NCBI RefSeq assembly: GCF_048771995.1
Contig: NC_133050.1
Location: 3,918,501 to 3,982,500, forward strand
DNA: 64,000 nucleotides
Direction of reading: 5' to 3'
Source: Taeniopygia guttata
Lineage: Eukaryota > Chordata > Aves > Passeriformes > Estrildidae
The translations under genes and the position numbers were made by a program. The notes under the pieces were generated by a model. That model searched no databases. It worked only from the letters and a program-made list of their open reading frames with translations, and was not told the DNA's origin. Positions 48,939 to 58,982 of the stretch are shown in pieces. How positions within the stretch are numbered: the stretch's first letter is position 1; each line of letters starts with the position of its first letter.

Positions 48939-49043
48939 CACGAGGCTGTGCTCCCAGGGCCTGCCACCATTGAAGTGATGCTTGTGGAAGATGTGAAAGT
49001 GAGCCCCACTGGGCTCTCCATCTACAACCACCCTGACATCCAG
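48939..49043 (+). pseudogene. NUP210: NUP210-like exon 19
   Basis: Encodes HEAVLPGPATIEVMLVEDVK then VSPTGLSIYNHPDIQ. 35 codons, phase 0-0, acceptor TTCTTGCAG, donor GTGAGG. Confidence 0.93.
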
Positions 49044-49170
49044 GTGAGGAGTTACTCTGCTGCTTTCCAGCTGCAGGGAGGAAAACATCACACATTACAG
49101 GGGGTGTGTGAGGAGACAGCTTTACTGGAAAGATACAATCTTAATTCAGGATGCTTTTCTGGTTTTGCAG

Positions 49171-49272
49171 GCAGAACTTCTCCTCCAACAAGGTTCTGGA
49201 TATTTTTTCATTAATACCAGTGTGCCAAATATTGTAAGAGTGACACATGAAGAGACTCAAGGCATTGCTTTG
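49171..49272 (+). pseudogene. NUP210: NUP210-like exon 20
   Basis: Encodes AELLLQQGSGYFFINTSVPN then IVRVTHEETQGIAL. It keeps an NTS glycosylation-type site. Phase 0-0. Confidence 0.93.
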
Positions 49273-51946
49273 GTGAGTGCAGTATTTTGTGGTTTTACAC
49301 CTTTTTGCCAACCAGGTTATTGTTCTGCAGCTTCAGCACTCCTGGGCATTTTGCAGCAGGTGTGAATAGAGAGGCAGTAGCTGCATTTTGGATGTGTTTG
49401 CCTGTCACGGTTGTGCTTCAGGCAGGGGATCTTTGCACTGGCACTTTCTGCTCTAGTCTCAGGTACAGGAAATTGTTTCTTTACAGCTTTGATGCACTTG
49501 TGTTCCCTGTATAAGGTAAAAGCCAGTTCCAAGTACTTCACCCATTACAACTTTGTAGTAAAATGTTCCTGATTTCACAAACACACCACAAAGAGTAACA
49601 TGACAGAATTATTCAGAAGCTACCCATAAGATTAATTGGTTTCCAAAGTAATACTGGAGTATTTGCTGTGGGCCAGTAGTTCTGAAGGTTTCAAATTCTT
49701 CTATCCTACAGTGTTGTTTCAGGGTATTTTAAAATCACAGTATTGCATCCTGGTTTTGTGAATGAATATTTATTAAAGAGTTTATTCTGATCTCCATATG
49801 AAGTTTCTAATGCACTTTTCCACTAGAAGATGCCAATAAAGTGCAAGTGTGCTTGACTTCATCAGGCCTGGGATATGAAATGCATTCTGCAGTGAACACC
49901 AATAAAACTCTGTGTTTGCATTGCTGCTTTCATTAGGAAAGAACTTGAAACAAAACAAGTTGCTCTAAAGAGTGTTTTTTATAAATGTATCAATTACAGG
50001 TTTGTCTTTTAAAAAGTAATGCTGATAAAGTTGTGAAATAATGATAACTAAGGTGGAAATTAGAATATCAAAAGAATTGATGGAACATCTTAATTGTCTC
50101 TAACTGATTTAAGTGTGAGGTGGGAATATTTTTTCCAACTAGGCACAGGGGTGAGAAAAAAAGTAGAAGAGATGAGGAGTTTTTTGTACATAGTATACTG
50201 TTCAAACTCTTAATAGTTTTTTAGTCCGGTCTCCCTGATGGGTTTAACTGATGTCCATGAGATAGGTTCAGTGCTCTTGTCTGGAATTCAGGAGTGGAGC
50301 AGTGACAGCAAGACAGGCTTTGTGAAGTGTAGGAAGAGATTTAACTGCCTGTCAGATTAAAGGAGAGAGAAGTCCACATTAAACACATTTTTTAAAAAAT
50401 GCAACCCCACACACATTTGGCAGGTTTGTTAGCCCTGTGTGCTGTGCTTGGGTTACATCCCAGTACAAGCCCTGGGTTTTTCCATGGAAGCAGCAGAATG
50501 GCCTGGGAAATCAGCAGGCTCTGTAAGGCTGCTGCCATGGCAGGTACCAGTGCAGCCAAGTTGACAGAGGATAAGTTGGCAGTAAACTCTTGTGAGAAAC
50601 TAAATTCAACTTATCTGGAGCAGTGATTCTCAGACTCTTCAGTGGGACTGCCAAGGAGGAATTCTGTAGCTCTCCCTCTGGTTTTGACACAGCAGCTTCT
50701 CTGGGCATGGGTGGGTGGTAGCAGGGGAAGAGTGAAGAGTGGCCACCAGTGCAATATCCCTGGATACTGGGAGCCACTGGGCACATAATGGGAGAGGAGA
50801 ACAGCAGAGTTTGCTGAGACAGGAAGAGTTTTAAAAGTTGCAGTAGCCCTGCTTGCCTTTTTCCCTGTTTGCTTTCTCTGGTCTCCCAGCCCAGCTGAGC
50901 TCCATTCCAGCTCCCTCCCTGTGCCACTTCCCCTGCCCTGCTGCCCAGCCCCTGTGTTAGCCACCCTCTCTGGGAACTGCTGCTGTTCTGGAAGCTGACC
51001 TTTATTAAAACTTCACATCCCTTTCTATTTTGAGGCAGAAACAGGAGTAGTGCCCTCACAGAACAAAATGTCAGCTTTCCCCACTGCTCTGCTGCTGGCT
51101 CCTGTGGTGCTGCTGGGCAGAGCTGAGAGTTCACTGAGCTCCTGTGCACTGGGGGGCCTGTCCATCTCCCCTTGTTCAGAGTCCAGAGCACACAGCAGGA
51201 CACCCGACTTCACTGCTCCCTGGCCAAAGGGAGCAGAACAGCTGGGATTGTCCTGAGGTCTGTGACAAGGTCAGGGAGTTGCAGGAGAACTGCAGAGCTG
51301 ATGTGAGGAGCAAGGTGTGGCTGCATGGCCTTGGCAGAGGGGACTTTGGAATGGGTGCTTAGTTCTGAGGGCTTGTGTTTGGGACCAGAGGTCTCTCTCT
51401 TCATTGTTTTATTCTCTTTATCTGTTAAGTGTAACATTCTCTTTCTTTAAAATAAATGTAATAATAGTTTTATTAAAGAAACACCTGATCTGTCAATTGT
51501 CCTCTTACTTGCCAGGATCTACCACCAGGTTTTGGCTGCTCAGATGAGAAGCAGTGACAGTAGAGTACAAACCTTACATGAAGCAATACCAGTGCTTTAC
51601 AGGCATAATTTTTGTTCTCACTTTTTTTTTCCCCTTATCGCTTTGGTTTTCACTCTAAGAAAATTTTGTTGCTCTAAAGGATTTGTGTGTTTTTTCTCCT
51701 GATGGTGGGAGGGTAACAGGATGCCAGACTGTTCCAGATGAAGAGCTGGTAATTCACTTGGTGCCTGGGGGCTGTTTGCACTAGCTCAGTAGCTTAATAC
51801 TTTTTACATACATTTTAGAGCTTGATTTTTATTTTGGTGGAAGGATTCTCCTTGTGTAAGCTTGGAGATTTCTGCATCCAACTGCTTCTGCCCTGAAAGT
51901 GATACAAATTTTATCCTGTGAACAAGAGACAAAAGAAGTGCTATAA

Positions 51947-52120
<174 letters not shown>

Positions 52121-52725
52121 TAGGAGCTGATCCAGCCTGCCCTGACTCCTGTGCTGCTGGTCCTGAGCACAGAGATCACACATGGACAAGATGCTACAAC
52201 AGAGAACACCTCCCTGTGTCTCTGTTTCTCCCTCCCAAATTTATCCCTTCAGGTTATAAGGGTCTCAGGGTATCAGGTATCTGTTCGTGTTCTGTGTGGC
52301 AGAAATCTCAGCTTTTGCATTTACATAGTAATATTAATCCCTAATTTATATGGACATGCTCATTTACATTTCCTCCTGTTTAAAGTGCATGTGAGCAATT
52401 CTTTTAGGAGTAGGTTTTGCCCCAGGGTCATTTTCCATATGTCAGGCTTTAAAACTGAACAGAAGAAAGTCCAGCTCATTGCTCTTGCCAGCTCGGGTGC
52501 ACCTTAAACAAAAGAAGTGTTGATATTTCTGGATGTTTTAATTATGCCCTTGCCAGCTGAAGGACCTGAGTTCATTCATTTCATCTGACACTAACTCCAG
52601 CTGGCAGGGATTAGTGTTTAAAATCAGTGCTAGTCTAACCTTGGGGCTCTAACTCCACTAGCCTACTACAAGTATAATACAAAATCAAGTGAAAATTTTT
52701 ATGCGAATAAATAAGAGTGGTGTGA

Positions 52726-52884
<159 letters not shown>

Positions 52885-53349
52885 TAAGTTAATGGACTTT
52901 TGAAATTAATCTGTGAATAAGAATTGGCAAAAAATGAATAAAGATATTAGGTTAAAGGCATGGTAATACACAACGGCTGAGAGTCTTTTTATTTTCTTTT
53001 TGTGAAGCCTCAATTAGCTGTTAAAAGGTAAAATATTATTTGTGAGGGAAGTTTCCTGAGCTAACAGCCTGAATGTTGCTGGCTGATGAAGGAGACTGCA
53101 TTCCTCCAGTGTGATGACTGATGAAGCTTTGTGCATCTTGGAAGCAGTGACTTGGCAGAGAGTGTCAGGTGAAGAGTGCTGTGTGAAGGCACATCTGATG
53201 TTATCAAACTCACTGTGTCTGTTGCTTGTTTCATTTTCACTTCAAGTATTTAATGTTTCAATAAAGCACAGTTTGCAAAGAGCAATCATGTGTAAAAATG
53301 TGATAATTTCCTCAACTTTGCTTCAGACTGTCACTTAGCCTTGTGGTAA

Positions 53350-53586
<237 letters not shown>

Positions 53587-53868
53587 TAAGATACAGGCAT
53601 AAAGAAAGTCTGTGCTACAATGGAACAGGAATACATACATTATGGTTACAGTATAGTAATCAATTTGCCATAAAATTCATTCTGTCTGGAAGCTGACCTA
53701 ATGCCAGTCAGATTTCAGTGTTGTTTAACTCAGATGAGTTAAATTTCGTCATGCTCAATTTACTGTGATTAAGCAACTAAAGAATCAGTTGTACACTTGT
53801 ACTGTTTTGTGGTGTCATTTATCTGACTGAAGGATCCTGAACACGGGTATTCATATTTCTGTTTTTAG

Positions 53869-53931
53869 GTCTTTACCCCATTTAGACTACTGCCAAGGAA
53901 AGTGACCCTAATTATTTGGGCCATAATTCAG
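53869..53931 (+). pseudogene. NUP210: NUP210-like exon 24, last exon found, donor lost
   Basis: Encodes VFTPFRLLPRKVTLIIWAII then Q: 21 codons, the same length as human [20 protein letters not shown] plus Q. A conserved Gly is Trp. The next bases are ATGAGG where GTGAGG would be a perfect donor. Read-through adds about 17 codons to a stop. No exon for the expected VTSEGGPQPQ segment is visible downstream. Confidence 0.88.
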
Positions 53932-54029
53932 ATGAGGCATCGTCTTACATATTTTCTTTACTTTGTAATTTCTGTTGTAAAATGAATCTTCATAACTGGA
54001 TTTTCAGCAGGAAATACTCAACTTGACAT

Positions 54030-54232
54030 TTATCTGCATTCACACTGAATGGACTGACAGGCTTGTTGGAGAGGGGCTTTGGGCAAGGGCCTGGAGTGAC
54101 AGGACACCAGGAGTGGTTTCAACCCAACGCAGGGCAGGGCCACATGGGATATTGGGCAGGAATTGTTCCCTGTGAGCGGGGGGAGGCCCTGGCACAGGAT
54201 GCCCAGAGCAGCTGTGGACGGGTCTGAGATCC
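54030..54232 (+). mobile_element. CR1 LINE 3' fragment
   Basis: Sense CR1 blocks: AGGGGCTTTGGGCAAGGGCC, GGGCAGGAATTGTTCCCTGT, GGGAGGCCCTGGCACAGGAT and GCCCAGAGCAGCTGTGGACG. It lies between the last NUP210-like exon and the triplicated module region, so it sits at or near the breakpoint of the gene. Confidence 0.8.
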
Positions 54233-54428
54233 TCTGCAATTTCCCAGTCTCTGAGCAGATCAGGAGGTGCAGCTGTTTTCACAAGGGAGTGCTCTGGCCC
54301 AGCCCCAATAGCCTGGGCATTCTCCTCATCTTTACCTGTGAGTTTCACAAGCATTGCCTCCTGAAGATGCCACCTGTCCAATGGGGAATGTTTCCATCTG
54401 ATCCAGCTGTTCCTCTTCCTTTTTCAAG

Positions 54429-54548
54429 TAATTGACCAAACGCCTGTGCAGAAAGAGGCACTTCCTGGAGGAGGCAGTGGGTCAGTGCCAGCCTCTGCTG
54501 CAGGAAGGAAGGCGATGCCAAGCACGGACACAGGCATGGGCACAGGAG
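54429..54548 (+). CDS. Repeated exon class A, copy 1
   Basis: Acceptor TTTTTCAAG, then VIDQTPVQKEALPGGGSGSV followed by PASAAGRKAMPSTDTGMGTG, donor GTGATT, phase 1-1. Copies 2 (55753) and 3 (57317) share the SV-P-SAAGR-AMPGT core. Confidence 0.45.
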
Positions 54549-57500
54549 GTGATTGCTGTGCCGGGCTCAGCCCTCAGCGGGGCTGTGTGGCAGCAGCTCT
54601 TCCCCCAGGCCCTGCCCTTGCACGGCCCGGCAGCAGCCAAAGCTGGAGGTGCCTCGGCTTCCAGGCCTCTGGAGCTCGTTCACAGCCCCGGGGAATCGGG
54701 ACTCGTGCACCAACAATGTCCCTCCCTCTGCAGCTGCTCCCGCAGCCGGCCCTGAGTGCCCAGAGGCCCCAGGCACAGGAGCAGCCCCGAGCGGGAGCCC
54801 TGCTGTGAGCCCAGGGCCAGAGCCAGCCCTGGCACACAATGGAAACCTTCTCATCTTGGTTTGCTTCTAGATGGGGATGCCCCAAAGGCTTCTCCATTAG
54901 CCTGGCGGTATGACGCTTTGAAGCCCTCTGGGCATCCTGCAGGTATGTTCTCAGTGTCTCATAATCATTGACCATCTGGAAGGAACCAGGTGACAGAAGC
55001 TCCTGTGCCTGTTCAGTTACAGGCGTTTCTGCAGAGAGGATCTCTCCAGCTCCTGGGATGGATGATGCACACCAACCCAGCTCCCATCACAGGGGTGAGT
55101 AGTGTGTCCCTGCTGAACCCACAGGCTGAGCAATGGTTTTGTGGGGTCCATTCCTGGGAAATGGAACAGCTTTCTGTTAAGATCCTCCAATAGGAAACAC
55201 CAACCAGATGGTAGACAAGAAATCCCAGAAACCATTTGAAGTCATGTGGAAAATGCTGAAGGAAATGGAACAGGCAGGACAAGGTGGGTGCATTTCCCTC
55301 AGCCTTCCCCTGGGACTCAGCAGCTGGGGCCTTTCCCTGCACATCTGGACAGGCCCTGCCCGGCACAGCGGGAAGGGATCCATGGCAGCCTCACTGCCCG
55401 CTGCTGCTCTCCTGGCCTGCAGGGCTGTTTCCCAGCCTGGGCTGGCTGCAGCTTCTCCCCAGCTTCTGCAGGAAGGCATTTGGCACCAGCTGACAGGGAG
55501 CCCAAACGGCACCATGGGCCATGCACACCCTGAGATCCCCTGAAGTTTCCCTGTCTCTGAACACATCAGGAGGCACAGCTGTTTGCAAGGGAGCGCTACT
55601 CACTCGGGCATGCTCTGGCCCAGTCCCAACAGCTTGTGCCTTTTCCTGATCCATATCAATGACTTTGACAAGCATTGCCTCCTGAAGATGCGCCCTCCCC
55701 TAAGGGATACAGCCTCACCTGCTCCAGCTGTGCCTTTCCCTTTCTTCCAAAGTAGATGGAGAAGCTGTGCTGAAGGCAGTGTTTCCCAGAGGAAGCAGAG
55801 ATTCTGTGCCAGCCTCTGCTGCAGGAAGGGAGGCGATGCCAGGCACAGTCACAGGAGGTAATTGCTGTGCCTCTGGGCCTGAGCCCTGCTGAGCCTTGAG
55901 CTGCCCTCTCTGCTGCTTGGCAGCGTGGGCACAGCCCGGACAAGGCTGGCACAGCCCAGAGGAATTATTATGCCCGGGGCACTCCGGTACTGAGCAGTCC
56001 TGCTGGGGTCCCTCTGTGGGAGACACGTCCCGAGCTCTGGAAGTGACTGCACGGGGTGCCCATGGTGGGGAAAGGGCAGAGGGGGAGAGCAAGGCTCCAG
56101 AGTGTCCTGAGAGGGCCTGGCTATGTGCCATTGGGCTGAGGGATTTGTCCCAGCAGTAAGAGGGCAGGAGGGACAGGGGGAGGCAGGGATACCTGTGGAA
56201 CTGCCTGCTGCAGTTTTCCCCTGGGCTTTAGGGAGGGTTTCCTCTGTGGGAAGAAGAGAACCCCCAGGGCCCCAGGCTGCTCCAGCTGCCCATCCATGGA
56301 TGTTACCAGGGCCTGCAAAGAGCATGGACAGTGACCAGGAGCAAGCCCTGAGCTCCCCAGGCCCTGTGCTCCTTTGGCCTTTTCCATTCACATCTGGATC
56401 CCAAGGCCTTACCCAACCCCCTTGCAAGTACTCAGATCCTAAAGGCAGAAGGGGACCACAGCACACCAAGGAAATGGTTCTGATCTGTGCTCACTTCTAG
56501 ATTTGGATGGCGACTTGGATTATTATGAAGCCGTGGTGGAAAATGGCTTGAAGTTCTTGGAGGATGTTGGAGGCAAGTTTTCAATATGCCTTTCCTGAGA
56601 CAAAAATCAGAGTCAGTGTGACAAGAGCTCACCCATCTTCCACTTCCCTTAACATCATCCCAGGGTTGAAGGAATCTGGAAGCCTCGCCCTGCTCCCTTT
56701 CTGGAGCCCTGAGTGATCCCACAGGATCACTGTCAGTGGGAGGAAGGAGCATTTAGCTGTCAGTTTTATTCCTGTGTGCAATGCCAGAGTGTCCTTCCGT
56801 GTGCTCTGTGCAGCCCCAGAGAAGAGCAGAGAGGGAAGGGGCCGAACCCAGGGCTGTGTCCTGGGGCTGAGCCTTGGGTGCAGCCTGAGGATCTCCTACA
56901 TTGTCACAGGAGCTGTTCTGTCCTGCCTTTCTTTGCAGATAACCCTGCTGGTGAAAGTGATCTGGCTTCCCAACCCACGTTCAGGATGGAGGCTCTGGGA
57001 GATGCTGAGGGTAGGTCAAGGCCTTTCCCCCTGCAAGAGCTGCCAGCTCAGAGCCCAAAGCTCGGCCAGGGGGGCATCGCTGCAGGTGCCAGGACAGAAC
57101 CATGCACGGGTGTGCCCTCGCCCTGGGCCATCCCCTTATGACTTCTGCCCAGGCTTGGCAGGTGCTTGAAGGAGGGAGGGCCATGGCCCAGTCCCAAAAC
57201 CCAGATGTTTTTCTGGTCCTTAACCATGATTTGAATAGCATTGCCTCCTGAAGATGCCACCTCCCTCAATGGCGGATGGTTCCATCTGATCCAGCTGTCT
57301 CTTTTCCTTTCTCAAGAAATGGACCAAACATCTCTGCAGAAGGAGGCACATCCCGGAGGAAGCAGTGGCTCAGTGCCAACCTCTGCTGCAGGAAGGAAGG
57401 CGATGCCAGGCACGGGCACAGGCACAGGAGGTGATTGCTGTGCCGGGCTCAGCCCTCGGCGGGGCTGTGTGGCAGCAGCTCTTCCCCCAGGCCCTGCCCT

Positions 57501-58982
57501 TGCACGGCCCAGCAGCAGCCAAAGCTGGAGGTGCCTCGGCTTCCAGGCCTCTGGAGCTCGTTCACAGCCCCGGGGAATCGGGACTCGTGCACCAACTCTG
57601 TCCCTCCCTCTGCAGCTGCTCCCGCAGCCGGCCCTGAGTGCCCAGAGGCCCCAGGCACAGGAGCAGCCCCGAGCGGGAGCCCTGCTGCGAGCCCAGGGCC
57701 AGAGCCAGCCCTGGCTCCCGACTGGGCCGGGGCTGCACTGGGTCCTGACAGGGCCTGGCTCTGTCCCCTGGGGCTGGGGGAGCTGTCGCAGGGCAGGGAG
57801 GGCCAGGGCTGGCAGGGGCTGCTCAGGGATGGGTTTGGTCCCTGTCCCTCCAAGCAGAGACGGCCCAAGCAGCTGTGCTGGCCCCGGGCTCTCCTGCCGG
57901 CCTGCTGGGCTTTGTTGGGTGGCACAGCCTGTGCCAAGGGGTGGCAAGGTGCCTGCAGGCCCCAGCTCTGGGGCAAACAGAGAACGTCCTGGCCGCATCC
58001 ACCGTGCTGCCAGCTCAGCAGTGCAGCACAGCGCGGGCTCACGCTCCCCATTGCTCCCACAGATGCTGCCGGCCCCACACCACCTGTTCCCGATGCCCAG
58101 AACAGCCTCAGAAGTGGTTGCTATTGGGAAACACACTGTTTGCTACAGTTAATTGCAGGTCTGCTTTTTTTGGAGCTTTCCTTCATGTTCACCTGTGTTG
58201 GAATCTGGTGTTACTGCAAGAGAAAACGGTGAGTGTTTTCATCATCTTTCCCTCAAACAGTTTATTTTAAAAGTCTAATGTAGATGGGAAACATTTCCAG
58301 TCAGGCTGCAGTGGAGCTGTGGCCAGTCCATGGCTGTCCAAAGAACTCGGCTGAAGGTTCTGCTGTGCCCAGTGCTTTCCTTGGCCCCTTCATTGCTGGG
58401 CCTTGTCCTGGGGCCCGCTGGGGCTGCAGCCAGTGCTGGCTCCCACTGAGGCTGCCTGGCCACGAGCAGCCCCAGGGGCACAGGGCAGAGGCACAGCAAG
58501 GTGGGGAGGAGAAAGAGCGGGGACGAGATCGCCCCTGAAAGGCAGAGGCGCTCTGGGGCCCGCTCCTGGCCAGGGAGCCTGCCCAGAGCCGTCCCCTGCT
58601 CGCCGGGGCCTTGAGGGGCAGCTGTCCAGCTGGGCCAAGGTGTGCCAGCCGCTCCAGCCGTGCTGGGGAGCCCTGCCAGCTCTGGGCCTGCTGTGCAGGA
58701 GGCTCCCTGTGTGCCGCTGGCAGCTGGGGCCTCAGCCACTCCTCTCTCCACAGCAGCGCCTCTGCAGCTTCACAAGACCAGATGACTTCAGCCATGCAGA
58801 TCTGTTCCTGTCATCAGCCTTCCCCAAGCCAGTTTCCAACATGCCTTCCGCAGCTGCATTACCCACTTACTGCTGGGGACATGCTGCCACCACCCATAAC
58901 AGAACCCTCTGTCCCCAAAGGTGCTGGCCCTGGTGTCCAGCCAGGACAGGAGGTACAGCCCTCCTGCCAGGGTAGGGCCTGA
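54429..58982 (+). CDS. Unrecognised single-pass membrane protein with tandemly repeated exons
   Basis: I do not recognise this gene. Candidate exons are 54429-54548, 54871-54942, 55023-55094, 55753-55857, 56501-56572, 56939-57010, 57317-57430, 58063-58228 and 58754-58982, with a degenerate one at 55208-55283. All internal exons up to the membrane exon are phase 1-1, so any subset can splice in frame. Two classes recur: 105-120 base exons sharing SVPASAAGR-like cores, and exons of exactly 72 bases (24 codons). The extracellular part would be small, Gly/Ser/Pro-rich and probably a disordered stalk. Then come a hydrophobic segment (LLQLIAGLLFLELSFMFTCV onward), the basic stop-transfer KRKR, and a cytoplasmic tail ending at TGA 58982. 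The 5' end and signal peptide were not found. Alternatives are a non-functional duplicated locus, or a 265-codon unspliced frame (57435-58232) ending just after KRKR. Confidence 0.45.
54871..54942 (+). CDS. 72-base exon, class C
   Basis: Acceptor TTGCTTCTAG, donor GTATGT. Encodes DGDAPKASPLAWRYDALKPS then GHPAG in phase 1-1. It is the same length as three further exons in this locus. Confidence 0.42.
55023..55094 (+). CDS. 72-base exon
   Basis: Acceptor TTCAGTTACAG, donor GTGAGT. Encodes GVSAERISPAPGMDDAHQPS then SHHRG in phase 1-1. Confidence 0.4.
55208..55283 (+). pseudogene. Degenerate member of the 72-base exon class
   Basis: The sequence ATTTGAAGTCATGTGGAAAA onward aligns with TTATGAAGCCGTGGTGGAAA in the 56501 exon, so the two are duplicates. 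Here the exon is 76 bases and the phase-1 frame reaches TGA, so it would not be usable in frame. Confidence 0.4.
55753..55857 (+). CDS. Repeated exon class A, copy 2
   Basis: Acceptor TTCTTCCAAAG, donor GTAATT. Encodes VDGEAVLKAVFPRGSRDSVP then ASAAGREAMPGTVTG in phase 1-1. It is the most diverged of the three copies. Confidence 0.42.
56501..56572 (+). CDS. 72-base exon, GC donor
   Basis: Acceptor TCACTTCTAG. Encodes DLDGDLDYYEAVVENGLKFL then EDVGG in phase 1-1. It is more acidic and more helix-like than its relatives. The donor is GCAAGT, compatible with the GC-AG class. Confidence 0.42.
56939..57010 (+). CDS. 72-base exon
   Basis: Acceptor TTTCTTTGCAG, donor GTAGGT. Encodes DNPAGESDLASQPTFRMEAL then GDAEG in phase 1-1. 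The splice sites are good. Confidence 0.45.
57171..58062 (+). repeat. Tandem module, copy 3
   Basis: Carries the marker CATTGCCTCCTGAAGATGC near 57240 and a class A exon at 57317, and then leads into the unique transmembrane exon. Spacings between class A exons are 1,324 and 1,564 bases. Confidence 0.68.
57317..57430 (+). CDS. Repeated exon class A, copy 3
   Basis: Acceptor TTTCTCAAG, donor GTGATT. Encodes EMDQTSLQKEAHPGGSSGSV then PTSAAGRKAMPGTGTGTG in phase 1-1. It is very close to copy 1. Confidence 0.45.
58063..58228 (+). CDS. Transmembrane exon of the unrecognised membrane protein
   Basis: Acceptor TTGCTCCCACAG. Encodes DAAGPTPPVPDAQNSLRSGC then YWETHC, a hydrophobic stretch LLQLIAGLLFLELSFMFTCV-GIWCYC, and the basic KRK at its end. 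It enters in phase 1 and leaves in phase 2 at GTGAGT. The hydrophobic run followed by basic residues predicts a type I orientation if a signal peptide exists upstream. Confidence 0.5.
58754..58982 (+). CDS. Cytoplasmic-tail exon with stop
   Basis: Acceptor CCTCTCTCCACAG joins in phase 2 to give SASAASQDQMTSAMQICSCH then QPSPSQFPTCLPQLHYPLTA, continuing to QPSCQGRA and TGA. It is rich in Ser, Gln and Pro with scattered Cys. A possible internal donor (AAAGGTGCTGG near 58920) would shorten it. Confidence 0.42.

Larger units (their letters stand above)
54233..55524 (+). repeat. Tandem module, copy 1
   Basis: Starts at CTGAGATCC and carries the marker CATTGCCTCCTGAAGATGC near 54353, about 75 bases before its class A exon. 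Its 54541-54832 block is nearly identical to 57423-57714 in copy 3. Confidence 0.7.
55525..57170 (+). repeat. Tandem module, copy 2
   Basis: Repeats CTGAGATCC, CTCTGGCCCAGTCCCAACAG and the CATTGCCTCCTGAAGATGC marker (near 55675), with its class A exon at 55753. It has diverged from the other copies, especially after the class A exon. Confidence 0.65.

Noticed and set aside
54734-54829. An additional exon after CTCTGCAG (APAAGPECPEAPGTG) in copy 1, repeated near 57614 in copy 3
   Set aside because: The possible donor (GCTGTGAGC) leaves phase 0, unlike every neighbour, and is GC in copy 3. Not supported well enough to list.
57435-58232. A continuous 265-codon frame through the last module copy and the transmembrane exon
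   Set aside because: It shares the frame of the transmembrane exon, but most of it is GC-rich intron-like sequence, and clear acceptor (58062) and donor (58229) sites flank the conserved part. I kept it only as an alternative.
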